64,000 nt of DNA from Arthrobacter cavernae (GCF_017368795.1 NZ_JAFNLL010000009.1:83988-147987), one strand, 5' to 3'. Numbered from the stretch's first letter, positions 17,933 through 27,634 are shown. Notes: generated from the letters alone by a model not told the origin. Program-made: numbers and translations.

Positions 17933-19054
17933 ATGGTGAGTGACCAGCTTGAGCGACTTGACCGACTTCCCCTCCGGACCAATCTGCGTGGACTGAGCCC
18001 CTACGGTGCACCGCAGCTCGATGTCCCCATCCTGCTCAACGTCAACGAAAACACCCATGGCGTGCCGGCCGACGTGCAGACCGCCATCACGGAGGCCGTC
18101 GCGGCAGCCGCCACGGGCCTGAACCGCTACCCGGATCGCGAATTCACAGAGCTCCGTGAAGCACTCGCCGAATACCTAGGCCACGGTCTCTCCGCCGACA
18201 ACATCTGGGCCGCTAACGGCTCCAACGAGGTACTCCAGCAGATCCTCCAGGCCTTCGGCGGCCCCGGCCGCAAGGCCCTCGGCTTCCCTCCCACGTACTC
18301 CATGTACCCGCTGCTGGCCAGCGGCACCGACACCGAGTACGTCCGCGGCGTCCGTGCGGAAGACTACGGCCTGGACGCCGCCTCTGCCGCGGCGCAGGTC
18401 CGCGCAACCGGTGCGAACATCGTCTTCCTCTGTTCGCCCAACAACCCCACCGGAACAGGGCTGGGCCTGGACGTCGTCGAGGCCGTCTATGAAGCCGGTG
18501 AGGCCAGCCAGGCGATCGTGATTGTCGATGAGGCGTACCACGAGTTCGCGCACGACAACACGCCCAGTGCCCTCACCCTGCTGCCGGGCCGTGAGCGGCT
18601 CATCGTCTCGCGCACCATGAGCAAGGCCTTCGCGCTGGCCGGTGCGCGGCTGGGCTACATGGCCGCCGCCCCGGAGGTCGCTGACGCCATCCGACTGGTC
18701 CGCCTGCCCTACCACCTCTCGGCCGTCACCCAGGCCACGGCTCTCGCTGCCCTCCGGCACCGCGAGGCACTCATGGCCGACGTCGAGGACATCAAGGTCC
18801 AGCGCGACCGCATCGTCAGCGAACTGCGCCGCCTGGGCCTCAAGCCCGCCGCCTCCGACTCGAACTACGTCTTCTTCGGCGGCCTCGGGAACCCGCACGC
18901 CATCTGGCAGGGCCTGCTCGACGCCGGCGTCCTGATCCGCGACGTCGGAATCCCCGGCCATCTGAGGGTCACCGCCGGAACTGAGACGGAAACCACAGCC
19001 TTCCTCGAGGCGCTGGAATCCCTTCTGGGCGGCCAGGCGCCTTTGCCCGCCTAA
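17933..19054 (+). CDS. hisC: Histidinol-phosphate aminotransferase
   Basis: A 373-residue PLP enzyme of aminotransferase class I/II converting imidazole-acetol phosphate to histidinol phosphate. The PLP lysine is in [17 protein letters not shown] (near residue 230). Other motifs are [38 protein letters not shown], and a C-terminal [13 protein letters not shown] with the substrate-binding arginine. No ribosome-binding site is visible; a TTAAAC before the ATG hints at a leaderless start. It heads the cluster hisC-hisB-hisH-priA. Confidence 0.93.
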   Translation: MVSDQLERLDRLPLRTNLRGLSPYGAPQLDVPILLNVNENTHGVPADVQTAITEAVAAAATGLNRYPDREFTELREALAEYLGHGLSADNIWAANGSNEVLQQILQAFGGPGRKALGFPPTYSMYPLLASGTDTEYVRGVRAEDYGLDAASAAAQVRATGANIVFLCSPNNPTGTGLGLDVVEAVYEAGEASQAIVIVDEAYHEFAHDNTPSALTLLPGRERLIVSRTMSKAFALAGARLGYMAAAPEVADAIRLVRLPYHLSAVTQATALAALRHREALMADVEDIKVQRDRIVSELRRLGLKPAASDSNYVFFGGLGNPHAIWQGLLDAGVLIRDVGIPGHLRVTAGTETETTAFLEALESLLGGQAPLPA

Positions 19055-19100
19055 ACTGGTAGCTAGACCCAGCCAATCCTTCGTACATAAGGACATATCA

Positions 19101-19727
19101 ATGAGCGAATCCGGTGCCACGCCGTCCGCCGCCCGCACCGCACGCATGGAGCGTGCCACGAGCGAATCCTCCGTCCTGGTTGAAATCAACCTCGACGGCA
19201 CGGGCCTCTCGGACATCAGCACCACGGTCCCGTTCTATGACCACATGCTGACGGCGCTGTGCAAGCATTCCCTCATCGACATGACCGTCAAGGCGACGGG
19301 CGACACCCACATCGACGCCCACCACACCGTGGAAGACGTGGCCATCACCTTCGGCGAGGTCCTGCGCACCGCCCTGGGGAACAAGGCCGGCATCCGCCGC
19401 TTCGGCGAGGCCACCGTTCCGCTGGACGAGGCACTGGCCCACGCCGTCGTCGACGTCTCGGGACGCCCCTACCTGGTGCACGGCGGTGAGCCCGCCGGAC
19501 AGGAATACCACCTCATCGGCGGCCACTTCACGGGCTCCCTGACCCGTCACGTCTTCGAAGCCATCACGCTGCACGCCGGCATCTGCCTGCACATGAACGT
19601 CATCGCCGGCCGGGATCCGCACCACATCGTCGAGGCCCAGTTCAAGGCCTTCGCCCGTGCACTGCGCGCGGCCGTCGAGCCGGACCCGCGCGTCGACGGC
19701 ATCCCGTCCACCAAGGGTGCCCTGTGA
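19101..19727 (+). CDS. hisB: Imidazoleglycerol-phosphate dehydratase
   Basis: A 208-residue Mn-dependent dehydratase of histidine synthesis, without the phosphatase domain found in enterobacterial HisB. The metal-binding repeats are [24 protein letters not shown], and later [15 protein letters not shown] with [21 protein letters not shown] lies 8 nt before ATG 19101. It overlaps hisH by the TGA/GTG junction. Confidence 0.96.
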   Translation: MSESGATPSAARTARMERATSESSVLVEINLDGTGLSDISTTVPFYDHMLTALCKHSLIDMTVKATGDTHIDAHHTVEDVAITFGEVLRTALGNKAGIRRFGEATVPLDEALAHAVVDVSGRPYLVHGGEPAGQEYHLIGGHFTGSLTRHVFEAITLHAGICLHMNVIAGRDPHHIVEAQFKAFARALRAAVEPDPRVDGIPSTKGAL

Positions 19728-20491
19728 GCGCCCAGATCCTGAAGGACGGCGCCGTCACCGACTCCATCGCCGCCGCCAAGCCCGTGTCCGCCGAAGGCAA
19801 ACCCACGGTCACGGTGCTCGACTACGGCTCGGGCAACGTCCGTTCCGCTGTCCGCGCCCTAGAACGGGCCGGCGCCGAGGTCATCCTCAGCGCCAAGCCC
19901 GAGGACGTGCTCAACGCCGATGGTCTCCTGGTCCCCGGCGTCGGGGCCTTCGAAACCGTCATGAAGGAACTCAAGGCCGTTGACGCCATCCGCATGATCG
20001 GCCGCCGCGTAGCCGGCGGACGTCCCGTGCTGGGCATCTGCGTGGGCCTGCAGGTCCTCTTCGAAGCCGGCGTGGAACACGGCACCGAGGCCGAGGGCAT
20101 GGGCGAATGGCCGGGCAAGGTCGAACTCCTGCCCGCCAAGGTGGTCCCGCACATGGGCTGGAACACTGTCCAGGTCCCGGAAGGCTCCAAGCTGTTCGCC
20201 GGCGTCGAGCAGGAGCGCTTCTACTTTGTGCACTCCTATGGCGTGCAGGAATGGAACTTCGACGTGGTGCAGCCGCGCATGGCCCCGCCGCTGGTGACCT
20301 GGTCCGAGCACGGTGCCCCGTTCATCGCGGCCGTGGAGAACGGGCCGCTCTGCGCCACGCAGTTCCACCCGGAAAAGTCCGGCGACGCCGGTGCCCGTCT
20401 CCTGCGCAACTGGGTGGACGGGCTCCGCAAGCCTGCCGCTACCCAGGCCGGTACTGCCCGGGCCGGAACAGCCGGAACGGACGCCGCCTAG
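19724..20491 (+). CDS. hisH: Imidazole glycerol phosphate synthase, glutamine amidotransferase subunit
   Basis: A 255-residue class I glutaminase that feeds ammonia to HisF. The nucleophile cysteine is in [15 protein letters not shown], and the His-Glu pair is in [13 protein letters not shown]. The first 25 residues and the last 20 are low-complexity extensions. GTG 19724 overlaps the hisB stop. The partner hisF is not in this window. Confidence 0.94.
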   Translation: MSAQILKDGAVTDSIAAAKPVSAEGKPTVTVLDYGSGNVRSAVRALERAGAEVILSAKPEDVLNADGLLVPGVGAFETVMKELKAVDAIRMIGRRVAGGRPVLGICVGLQVLFEAGVEHGTEAEGMGEWPGKVELLPAKVVPHMGWNTVQVPEGSKLFAGVEQERFYFVHSYGVQEWNFDVVQPRMAPPLVTWSEHGAPFIAAVENGPLCATQFHPEKSGDAGARLLRNWVDGLRKPAATQAGTARAGTAGTDAA

Positions 20492-20650
20492 ATGTGGTCC
20501 GTGGTCCTCATGGGACTCGCCGGCGTGCTGGTGGGCGGGGGAATCTCCTTCCACCAGCAGAAGAAACCCCGCTGGGTCTCCATCTCGTTCTATGTGCTGG
20601 CAGGCATGTCCCTGCTGGCCGCCTACCTCCTGACGCTTCCGGGCAACTGA
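20492..20650 (+). CDS. Small conserved-looking membrane protein inside the his operon (52 aa)
   Basis: ATG follows the hisH TAG with no gap, and TGA ends it 34 bp before priA. The product is [20 protein letters not shown], then a polar loop HQQKKPRW, then [19 protein letters not shown] and TLPGN. This gives two transmembrane helices joined by a short basic loop. Codon third positions are strongly G/C, like the neighbours. It is too short to be listed by most gene finders, but its perfect fit between hisH and priA supports it. No function is known to me. Confidence 0.7.
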   Translation: MWSVVLMGLAGVLVGGGISFHQQKKPRWVSISFYVLAGMSLLAAYLLTLPGN

Positions 20651-20684
20651 CGCCCGCCGTCCCCAACAACCTCCGAGGACCCTC

Positions 20685-21428
20685 ATGACCAGCTCCGAAA
20701 CGTCCATCCTGGAACTCCTGCCCGCCGTCGACGTCGTGGATGGCCAGGCCGTCCGCCTCGTCCAGGGCGAGGCCGGCAGCGAAACCAGCTACGGCACCCC
20801 GCTCGAAGCAGCACTGAACTGGCAGAACAACGGCGCCGAATGGGTGCACCTGGTGGACCTTGACGCCGCCTTCGGCCGCGGCTCCAACGCCGAACTGCTC
20901 CGCGAGGTAGTGGGCAAGCTGGACATCAAGGTGGAGCTTTCCGGCGGCCTGCGCGACGACGAATCCCTTGAGCGTGCCCTGGATCTGGGCGTCGCCCGGG
21001 TGAACCTCGGCACGGCAGCCCTGGAAAACCCGGAATGGACCCGCCGCGCCATCGACCGCTTCGGTGACAAGATCGCCGTCGGGCTCGACGTCCGCGGCAC
21101 CACCCTGGCCGGCCGCGGCTGGACCAAGGAAGGCGGCGACCTCTGGGAGGTGCTCGCCCGCCTTGAGGACGCCGGCTGCGCCCGCTACGTGGTCACCGAC
21201 GTCACCAAGGACGGCACCCTGCAGGGCCCCAACGTCGAACTGCTGCGCCAGATGGTCGAGAAGACCGGCAAGCCCGTGGTGGCCTCCGGCGGCATCTCCA
21301 GCCTCGAGGACCTGCGCGTGCTGCGCGAACTCGTTCCACTCGGCGTCGAGGGCGCAATTGTCGGCAAGGCCCTGTACGCCGGTGCCTTCACCCTGCCCGA
21401 GGCCCTGGACGTGGCCGGCCGCCGCTGA
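20685..21428 (+). CDS. priA: Bifunctional HisA/TrpF isomerase PriA
   Basis: A 247-residue TIM-barrel isomerase. In actinobacteria this one enzyme serves both histidine (ProFAR isomerase) and tryptophan (PRA isomerase) synthesis. The N-terminal catalytic aspartate is in [20 protein letters not shown]. The second is in [15 protein letters not shown]. Phosphate-binding loops [10 protein letters not shown] and [13 protein letters not shown] are present. GAGGA lies upstream of ATG 20685. Bifunctionality is known for the family, not shown here. Confidence 0.93.
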   Translation: MTSSETSILELLPAVDVVDGQAVRLVQGEAGSETSYGTPLEAALNWQNNGAEWVHLVDLDAAFGRGSNAELLREVVGKLDIKVELSGGLRDDESLERALDLGVARVNLGTAALENPEWTRRAIDRFGDKIAVGLDVRGTTLAGRGWTKEGGDLWEVLARLEDAGCARYVVTDVTKDGTLQGPNVELLRQMVEKTGKPVVASGGISSLEDLRVLRELVPLGVEGAIVGKALYAGAFTLPEALDVAGRR

Positions 21429-22351
21429 TGCGGGAGCCGCAAGCACAGCCAAACCCTGCAGAGCTGCCCAAGCGGGACCAGCCCCGACGCGAGCTGCCGG
21501 GCCATATCGCCGCAGCATTGGCCGGTGCCGGGGGAGCGGGCGATTCCGCAGGCCAGCCCTGGGCCGGGCGCAGCCTTCTCGGCGATGACGCCAATATCCA
21601 CAACTTCGAGGACGACGACGGCTCCGCAGACGCCGGATACCTCGCCGCCCTCGCCGGGCTGCTGGCCGGGACCGGCGGGGAAGCCGCCGTGGTGAAGGCC
21701 CTGGCGACGGCGCGGGTCTTCGTGCCGGTGGTGGCCCAGCTGGCCGAGGAATCCGAAGGCGTGGACGGCCTGCACGCCGACAAGCAGGCCGACATGGCCT
21801 TGGTCACCCTGAAGGCCCCGGACGGCCGCACGGCCATGCCGGTCTTCACCTCCGCCGCGGCGCTGGAAGCCTGGCATCCCGAGGCCAGGCCCGTGGCTGT
21901 CTACGCTGCACGGGCGGCACTCTCTGCCGTGTCCGAAGGCGCACAGCTCCTGGTGCTGGACCCGGGCTCCGACTTCGCGTTCGTGGTCCGCCGACCCGCG
22001 ATGTGGGCCCTGGCACAGCAGCAGGACTGGACGCCGTCCTACCTTGATGATCAACTGGAGTCTGCTCTCGGTTCCGCCGCGGCGGCCTTTCCTGCCGTCC
22101 GCCGCCTGGAGACACATCCCGGCGGGGGCGTCGGATCGCTCACGGCCGGCGGCCTGCCGGTCGCCGGCGGCGGCGCGGGACCGGAACTGCGCGTGGTGCT
22201 CTTCCTCGAAGACGGTCTCGACGCCGCGGCCGTCCAGGCCCTGGTTGCGGGGCTCAACGAATCGTGGGCACGGCTTGATGCATTTGCGGAAGGCGTCGAC
22301 TCCATCGAGGTCAAGCTGCAGCGTGCGGCGCAGGAGCCCGCACCGCAATAA
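21428..22351 (+). CDS. SseB-family protein
   Basis: A 307-residue soluble protein with an SseB-like N-terminal domain: VFVPVVAQLAEESEGVDGLH, then DMALVTLKAPDGRTAMPVFT, then LEAWHPEARPVAVYAARAAL. SseB-like domains occur in enhanced-serine-sensitivity proteins and secretion chaperones; the role in actinobacteria is unknown. It overlaps the priA stop, so it is in the his operon by position. The C-terminal third (LRVVLFLEDGLDAAAVQALV) may be a second small domain. Confidence 0.78.
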   Translation: MREPQAQPNPAELPKRDQPRRELPGHIAAALAGAGGAGDSAGQPWAGRSLLGDDANIHNFEDDDGSADAGYLAALAGLLAGTGGEAAVVKALATARVFVPVVAQLAEESEGVDGLHADKQADMALVTLKAPDGRTAMPVFTSAAALEAWHPEARPVAVYAARAALSAVSEGAQLLVLDPGSDFAFVVRRPAMWALAQQQDWTPSYLDDQLESALGSAAAAFPAVRRLETHPGGGVGSLTAGGLPVAGGGAGPELRVVLFLEDGLDAAAVQALVAGLNESWARLDAFAEGVDSIEVKLQRAAQEPAPQ

Positions 22352-22404
22352 CGGCGGCACCGGTTTCCCCCGGGGCTGCCCCGGGGGAACAAAGGATGTA
22401 GCTC

Positions 22405-23709
22405 GTGAATTTCGCTCTCTACAAAGAGATGCTGTCCATCGTGCCGGTCAGGCGGCTCCTGCTCGTGGGCATGATCGCCCGCATTCCGCACTCAGCAGCC
22501 GGCGTGCTGCTGACGCTGCACATCGTCCTGACACTCAAGCAGGGTTACGCCGCCGCCGGCGCCGCAGCCGCGGTCATGACCATCGGCATCGCCGTCGGCG
22601 CTCCCTGGCGCGGGCGCCGAGTGGACACCGCCGGGCTGCGGAAAGCCCTGATCCCCTCGGTGATCTCCGAAACCGTGATCTGGTCCATCGTCCCGCACGT
22701 CAACTACGAATGGATTCTTCCCCTCGTGTTTGTCGGCGGACTCTTCACGCTGCCGATCTTCAGCGTGGTCCGGCAGTCCCTGGGCGTCATGGTGGACGGC
22801 GAACAACGCCGCTCGGCGTTCGCCCTTGACTCGATTGCCACGGAACTCGTTTTCATGATCGGGCCGGCCGTGGGCGCCATCGTCGCTACCAATGGCTTCA
22901 CCGTCGCGGGCCTCACTGCGGTGGGCGTCTCCGTGTCCGTGGCCGGGCTGTTCCTCATCTGGTTCAACCCGCCCACACGCAGCGAGGATCTCTGCACGCC
23001 GGAAGAAGCCGCGGACCGTGCCGCGGATGATCTTGCCGCCGCCGAAGCGGCCGTGGTTGCCTCCGCCCCGGCCCATGTCCAGGAAGCGGCCTCCGAAATG
23101 GCGCCGGGCACCGGATCCCGCGGCGGGTCCTTCAGGGGCAGGCTGGCGCGCAACTTCACCTGGTTCACCGCCTCCGTCGCAGCCCTGTTCGCCGTGGCGG
23201 GCGGCGCCGGCATGGTGCTCAGCGGAACCGACGTGGGCATCGTGGCACTGCTGGAACGAGGCGGGCACGAAAGCGAAATCGGCATCGTGTTCTTCTTCTG
23301 GTGCGCCGCCTCGGTGGTGGGCGGCCTCATCTACGGGGCCATGCACCGGCCCGTCTCGCCGATGCTTCTTCTGCTCGGCATGGCGGCACTGACCATTCCG
23401 ATGGGCTTCGCCCAGGACACCTGGACCCTGGCCCTGTTCTCCCTGCTGCCCGGCCTGCTGTGCGCGCCCGTGCTCTCCGCGGCGTCCGAGAAGGTCGCGG
23501 ACCTCGTGGACGAGGACCGCCGGGGCGAGGCCATGGGCTGGTACGGCTCGGCCCTCACCGCCGGTGTGGCGCTCGGGTCGCCGCTGGCCGGCGTGTTCAT
23601 CGACGGGATCGGCCCCTCGGGCGGCTTTGTGGCCGTGGGGACGGCAGGCGTGGTGTTGTGCCTGGCAGGCCTGGTGCTGATGAAGGGCAGGCGTGTGGCC
23701 AGGGTCTGA
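22405..23709 (+). CDS. MFS transporter, substrate unknown
   Basis: A 434-residue membrane protein with about 12 helices in two bundles separated by a long charged loop (about residues 195-245, rich in Glu and Ala). The helix 2-3 loop GAPWRGRRVDTAG is a variant of the MFS D-R-x-G-R-R motif. The order priA-sseB-MFS is common in Arthrobacter. GTG 22405 has a weak AAAGGATGT upstream. Nothing identifies its substrate. A strong bidirectional terminator follows. Confidence 0.8.
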   Translation: MNFALYKEMLSIVPVRRLLLVGMIARIPHSAAGVLLTLHIVLTLKQGYAAAGAAAAVMTIGIAVGAPWRGRRVDTAGLRKALIPSVISETVIWSIVPHVNYEWILPLVFVGGLFTLPIFSVVRQSLGVMVDGEQRRSAFALDSIATELVFMIGPAVGAIVATNGFTVAGLTAVGVSVSVAGLFLIWFNPPTRSEDLCTPEEAADRAADDLAAAEAAVVASAPAHVQEAASEMAPGTGSRGGSFRGRLARNFTWFTASVAALFAVAGGAGMVLSGTDVGIVALLERGGHESEIGIVFFFWCAASVVGGLIYGAMHRPVSPMLLLLGMAALTIPMGFAQDTWTLALFSLLPGLLCAPVLSAASEKVADLVDEDRRGEAMGWYGSALTAGVALGSPLAGVFIDGIGPSGGFVAVGTAGVVLCLAGLVLMKGRRVARV

Positions 23710-23776
23710 GCCCGTTCCCCGGGTGTGTAGTCAGCTGCGGTGAGCCGGCAGCGCCCCTCAGCAGCGGCACCCTTAA

Positions 23777-23836
23777 GCAGACGACGACGGCGGGCCGACC
23801 TTGAAAGGTCGGCCCGCCGTCGTCGTCTGCTTGTTT
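23777..23836. terminator. Bidirectional terminator between the MFS gene and the DUF1844 gene
   Basis: A perfect inverted repeat of about 25 bp (23777-23801 with 23806-23830) with a tiny loop, followed on the + strand by TTGTTTTT. It serves two convergent genes and is among the strongest hairpins in the window. Confidence 0.9.
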
Positions 23837-23847
23837 TTGCCCGAACG

Positions 23848-24240
23848 CTAGTTAACCGGGCCGGTGAATTTCTCGCCCGGACCCTTGCCGGGCTCGTCGG
23901 GGATGAGGGAGGCTTCGCGGAAGGCGAGCTGGAGGGAGCGGAGGCCGTCGCGCAAGGGGCCGGCGTGCTGGGAGCCGATCTCGGGAGCGGCTGCGGTCAC
24001 GAGGCCGGCCAATGCCGTGATGAGCTTGCGGGCTTCATCGAGGTCCTTGAGTTCTTCAGCGTTGGCGTCGTCTGCCAGGCCGACCTTGACGGCCGCGGCG
24101 CTCATGAGGTGGACGGCGCCGGTGGTGATGACCTCCACGGCCGGAACTTCCGAGATGTCACGGATCTGCTGGGCCACACCGGCGTCGGCGGCGGGTGCCT
24201 CGCTGTAGGAATTGTGCAAATTGCTGTCTGAAGTGCTCAT
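23848..24240 (-). CDS. DUF1844 family protein
   Basis: A 130-residue acidic protein of unknown function. The family core is AQQIRDISEVPAVEVITTGA followed by VHLMSAAAVKVGLADDANAE, with a helical DLDEARKLITALAGLVTAAA stretch. It is usually found divergent from infC in actinobacteria, as here. Confidence 0.85.
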   Translation of the reverse strand: MSTSDSNLHNSYSEAPAADAGVAQQIRDISEVPAVEVITTGAVHLMSAAAVKVGLADDANAEELKDLDEARKLITALAGLVTAAAPEIGSQHAGPLRDGLRSLQLAFREASLIPDEPGKGPGEKFTGPVN

Positions 24241-24567
24241 GCTGCTAAGCTTGTCACAGACCGACTGGAAGTCGTTATTTTGCTGTGTTGAATCCCGCCG
24301 CGCTTAATGTGCGCTTGGCGGGGTATTTCTGTAGAATTGGTTTTCAGTTTGCAAGCGGAGATCTCTCCCACCCGCGTCAGCCGTTTCCCTCAGGGGATAG
24401 AAGTTGCCGGGTACTTGGTCGGACATTGCCCGTGGGCCCAGCCCACAAGCAATGCGCACTGCCCCATGGGCAGCCTGCTCCGATCTTCGAGGCCTTCGAT
24501 TGCGCCAGCAATTGGGGGCCTTCTCTATTTTGCCGGTGACACTCACCACAACCACAGGAGCTTTAAC
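24241..24567 (+). promoter_or_regulatory. infC leader region with promoter and stem-loops
   Basis: A 327-bp region between the divergent DUF1844 and infC genes. A TAGAAT near 24333 may be the infC -10. Downstream are a hairpin ATTGC..GTGGGC-CCA-GCCCAC..GCAAT (24425-24452), a hairpin CTGCCC-CAT-GGGCAG (24459-24473), a terminator-like stem (24490-24521) and the ribosome-binding site. The infC frame is open through part of it, but I see no real gene. It is probably a regulated untranslated leader; I recall reports of actinobacterial infC leader RNA candidates but could not check for a match. Confidence 0.6.
24490..24531 (+). terminator. Attenuator-like terminator in the infC leader
   Basis: A 14-bp stem (24490-24503 with 24508-24521, three G-U pairs) with loop GCCA, followed by TCTCTATTTT. 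It lies 36 bp before the infC start, so it can only act as a conditional terminator. Its inner ATTGC/GCAAT pair repeats the pair in the hairpin at 24425-24452, so alternative pairing between the two is possible. Confidence 0.65.
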
Positions 24568-25623
24568 ATTAGCGAGCCAAGAATCAATGAGCGTATCCGC
24601 GTCCCCGAGGTGCGGTTGGTCGGCCCTGCCGGCGAACAGGTAGGAATCGTCCGCATTGAGGATGCACTGCGCCTTGCTGCCGAGTCCGATCTCGATCTCG
24701 TTGAAGTTGCCCCGCAGGCCAAGCCTCCTGTTTGCAAGCTGATGGACTTCGGCAAGTACAAGTACGAAGCAGCCGTCAAGGCCCGCGAAGCCCGCAAGAA
24801 CCAGACCAACACGGTTCTGAAGGAAATCCGCTTCCGCCTGAAGATCGACAAGCACGACTACGAAACCAAGCGTGGCCACGCCCTCCGCTTCCTCGGTGCC
24901 GGTGACAAGGTCAAGGCCATGATCCAGTTCCGTGGCCGTGAGCAGCAGCGTCCGGAGATGGGCATCCGCCTGCTCCAGAAGTTTGCCGAAGACGTCGCCG
25001 AGGTTGGCATCGTCGAATCCAGCCCGCGCATCGACGGCCGCAACATGGTCATGGTGATCGGCCCGCTGAAGAACAAGGCAGAGGCCAAGGCTGAAGCCCG
25101 CCGCGCCGCCCAGCGTGCAGAGGCCAAGGCCCAGAACGAAGCCAAGGCAGCCGGCCGCGTGGACCTCACCGGCGAAGATGTGCCGATGACCCAGTCCTTG
25201 GCAGACCTGATGCCCGCAGGACTGCTCGCAGCCGCCGAAGAGCCCGCTGAGGAAACCGCAGCAGAGGCCGTGGAGGTTCCCGCAGCGGAATCTCCCGTGG
25301 TCGAAGAAGCCCCGGTTGTTGAAGAGGTTCCGGCAGTTGAGGAAGCTCCGGTTGTTGAGGAAGCTCCCGTAGTCGAAGAGGCTCCGGTGGCCGAGGAAGC
25401 ACCCGTGGCCGTAGAAGCCCCGGTGGCCGAGGAAGCACCCGCAGCTGTCGAAGCTCCGGTTGTTGAAGCGGCACCGGCCGAGGCAGCCCCGAAGCCCGTG
25501 GTTCCGAAGCCCGCCGTTCCGGCAGCTCCGAAGCCCGTCGCCAAGCCGGCAGCCCCGAAGCCTGCAGCCCGGCCTGCGGCCCCCAAGGCCGCGCCGAAGC
25601 CTGCGGCACGCAAGACAAACTAG
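24568..25623 (+). CDS. infC: Translation initiation factor IF-3 with long C-terminal extension, AUU start
   Basis: The conserved IF-3 N-terminus [18 protein letters not shown] begins one codon after ATT 24568, which has AGGAG (24556-24560) seven nt upstream. AUU is the rare start codon used by infC elsewhere, allowing IF-3 to limit its own synthesis. The two IF-3 domains span residues 1 to about 175 (ARPPVCK-type [42 protein letters not shown]-type [13 protein letters not shown]). About 175 further residues follow: a helical Ala/Glu/Lys part, then roughly ten repeats of an acidic VVEEAP unit, then a basic PKPA tail. A longer form read through the leader is unlikely. Initiation sets available 30S subunits. 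Confidence 0.9.
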   Translation: MSEPRINERIRVPEVRLVGPAGEQVGIVRIEDALRLAAESDLDLVEVAPQAKPPVCKLMDFGKYKYEAAVKAREARKNQTNTVLKEIRFRLKIDKHDYETKRGHALRFLGAGDKVKAMIQFRGREQQRPEMGIRLLQKFAEDVAEVGIVESSPRIDGRNMVMVIGPLKNKAEAKAEARRAAQRAEAKAQNEAKAAGRVDLTGEDVPMTQSLADLMPAGLLAAAEEPAEETAAEAVEVPAAESPVVEEAPVVEEVPAVEEAPVVEEAPVVEEAPVAEEAPVAVEAPVAEEAPAAVEAPVVEAAPAEAAPKPVVPKPAVPAAPKPVAKPAAPKPAARPAAPKAAPKPAARKTN

Positions 25624-25741
25624 TTCAATGCCGCAGGAGGCCAGCCTCCACACGGCAAGCAACCAGCACGCCGCCCCATGGGGTCGGCTGCACGAAAGAA
25701 CTGCGGACCACGTCCGCGGACACGTAAGGAGATCGGTTCCC

Positions 25742-25936
25742 ATGCCGAAGATGAAGACCCACAGCGGTGCTAAGAAGCGCTTCAAGCTGACCGGTACGGG
25801 CAAGCTGCGCCGCCAGCAGGCCAACCGCCGTCACTACCTGGAGCACAAGTCCTCCAGGCTGACCCGCCGCCTCGCCGGCGACAAGATCGTCTTCAAGGGC
25901 GACGCAAAGGTCATCCGGAAGATGCTCGGCATCTAA
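25742..25936 (+). CDS. rpmI: 50S ribosomal protein bL35
   Basis: A 64-residue ribosomal protein with the usual [20 protein letters not shown] start and basic C-terminus ending KVIRKMLGI. The frame is open far upstream, but ATG 25742 has AAGGAG 10 nt before it. It lies between infC and rplT, the normal order; all three are probably one transcript. Confidence 0.97.
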   Translation: MPKMKTHSGAKKRFKLTGTGKLRRQQANRRHYLEHKSSRLTRRLAGDKIVFKGDAKVIRKMLGI

Positions 25937-26055
25937 GTTCCAAGTTCTCTGGTTTCTGCCAACCGGCAGTAACCGACTACACCAAAAGCCTTCTCAGGCC
26001 GGCCGGGTTTCCGGCAGTAGCAGCTTGGGATAAAGATTTCTGAAGGAGTACGCAC

Positions 26056-26712
26056 GTGGCACGTGTGAAGCGGGCGGTAAACGCCCACAAGAAGCGCCGG
26101 GTTGTCCTTGAACGCGCAAAGGGTTACCGCGGTCAGCGGTCTCGCCTGTACCGCAAGGCCAAAGAGCAGCTGCTGCACTCGTTTGTGTACAGCTACGGCG
26201 ACCGCCGCAAGAAGAAGGGTGACTTCCGTCGCCTCTGGATCCAGCGCATCAACGCTGCATCCCGCGCCAACGGCCTCACCTACAACCGTCTGATCCAGGG
26301 CCTGAAGGCCGCTGAGGTCGAGGTTGACCGTCGCATGCTGGCCGAACTGGCCGTCTCCGACGCCAACGCTTTCACTGCTCTGGTGAACGTTGCCAAGGCT
26401 GCACTGCCGGCCGACACCTCCGCTCCGGCCGCCAAGGTTGAAGCCGCTGCTCCGAAGGCTGCCGCCAAGGCTGCTCCGGTCGCCGCTGCCGCCACGTCGG
26501 ACATCGAGGGCGCCGTTGCTGCCGTTGAAGGCGAAGACGCTCCGGAAGGCTACGCCATCAAGGGCAACGCCGAGTCCAAGAAGTACCACGTTCCGGGTTC
26601 CACCTGGTACGACGCCACCGCCGCTGAATACTGGTTCGCCACGGTTGAAGCTGCAAAGGCTGCCGGCTTCGAGCCGGCCGGCGGCGAAGGCCGCCAGCAG
26701 ATCAAGAACTAG
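26056..26712 (+). CDS. rplT: 50S ribosomal protein bL20 with extra C-terminal domain
   Basis: Residues 1 to about 118 are normal bL20 ([54 protein letters not shown]), which binds 23S rRNA early in assembly. The protein continues to 218 residues, while bL20 usually has about 120. An Ala/Lys/Pro linker (about 125-160) leads to a compact tail domain: [20 protein letters not shown], then [20 protein letters not shown]. This resembles a small domain seen at the ends of other actinobacterial proteins. No frameshift is needed. AAGGAG lies nine nt before GTG 26056. Confidence 0.94.
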   Translation: MARVKRAVNAHKKRRVVLERAKGYRGQRSRLYRKAKEQLLHSFVYSYGDRRKKKGDFRRLWIQRINAASRANGLTYNRLIQGLKAAEVEVDRRMLAELAVSDANAFTALVNVAKAALPADTSAPAAKVEAAAPKAAAKAAPVAAAATSDIEGAVAAVEGEDAPEGYAIKGNAESKKYHVPGSTWYDATAAEYWFATVEAAKAAGFEPAGGEGRQQIKN

Positions 26713-26737
26713 TCGCAACTGCCACTAAAGTTCTTAT

Positions 26738-27634
26738 ATGAACGAAACCGGGCGCCCGCAAGAATTTCCGATGTCCAACCCCCGAGCTGATCGGGTGAGG
26801 GATGTCGCAAAGCTTGCCGGGCGCCCGGCGCGTTTAAAACGCGGACGGTTCCTGGCCGAGGGGCCACAGGCCGTCCGCGAGGCCCTGGCCCTGCACCGTG
26901 GGCGGATCGCGGCAGGGGGGCCCGGCGTCGTGCATGAAGTGTACGCGAGCGAGGCCTGCCTCGACCGCCTCCCCGAGCTCGCCGATCTGGCTTCGGGCAC
27001 CGTCCTGAGGCTTGCCACCGACGAGGTGCTGTCCGCCATGGCGGACACCGTCAATCCGCAGGGGATCGTGGCTGTTTGCAGTTTCGTGGATGTGAGCCTG
27101 GACTCAGTGCTCGACGCCGGTCCCCGCCTGATCGCCGTCATGTGCCAGGTGCGCGACCCCGGCAATGCAGGCACCGTCCTGCGTGCTGCCGACGCTGCCG
27201 GGGCCGACGCTGTGGTGCTGACTTCCTCCAGCGTGGACATCTACAACCCCAAGGCTGTCCGTTCCACTGCGGGTTCCCTGTTCCACCTGCCCGTGGTGCT
27301 GGGCGCAGAGGTGGATGAACTCGTGGCCCGGTGCAAGGAACTCGGCATCGGTGTCCTGGCTGCCGACGGCTACGGCACGCTCAACCTGGACAAACTCCAG
27401 GACGAAAACGCTGCCCGGCGGCTCGGTTCGGCAGACGTCGCCTCTGACTACGCACTGGAAGCCCCCACGGCCTGGCTGTTCGGCAACGAGGCCCAGGGCC
27501 TCTCCGACGCCGAACTCGCGCTGGCGGACCACCGCGTGGCCGTGCCGGTCTACGGCTTCGCTGAGAGCCTCAACCTGGGCACCGCCGCCACAGTATGCCT
27601 CTACGCCAGCGCGCGGTCCCAGCAGGGCTCCTGA
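26738..27634 (+). CDS. TrmH-family (SpoU) RNA methyltransferase
   Basis: A 298-residue SPOUT-fold 2'-O-methyltransferase for tRNA or rRNA. An N-terminal substrate-binding domain (KRGRFLAEGPQAVREALAL) is followed by the knotted domain with the three family motifs: CQVRDPGNAGTVLRAADAAG, WLFGNEAQGLSD, and VPVYGFAESLNLGTAATVCL. This gene after rplT is a typical actinobacterial order. ATG 26738 has TAAAGT six nt upstream and may be leaderless; ATG 26771 is an alternative. Confidence 0.9.
   Translation: MNETGRPQEFPMSNPRADRVRDVAKLAGRPARLKRGRFLAEGPQAVREALALHRGRIAAGGPGVVHEVYASEACLDRLPELADLASGTVLRLATDEVLSAMADTVNPQGIVAVCSFVDVSLDSVLDAGPRLIAVMCQVRDPGNAGTVLRAADAAGADAVVLTSSSVDIYNPKAVRSTAGSLFHLPVVLGAEVDELVARCKELGIGVLAADGYGTLNLDKLQDENAARRLGSADVASDYALEAPTAWLFGNEAQGLSDAELALADHRVAVPVYGFAESLNLGTAATVCLYASARSQQGS

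Noticed and set aside
24307..24567. N-terminal extension of infC read from an upstream ATG
   Set aside because: The sequence contains leader hairpins, has non-coding codon use, and IF-3 similarity begins exactly after the ATT with its ribosome-binding site.
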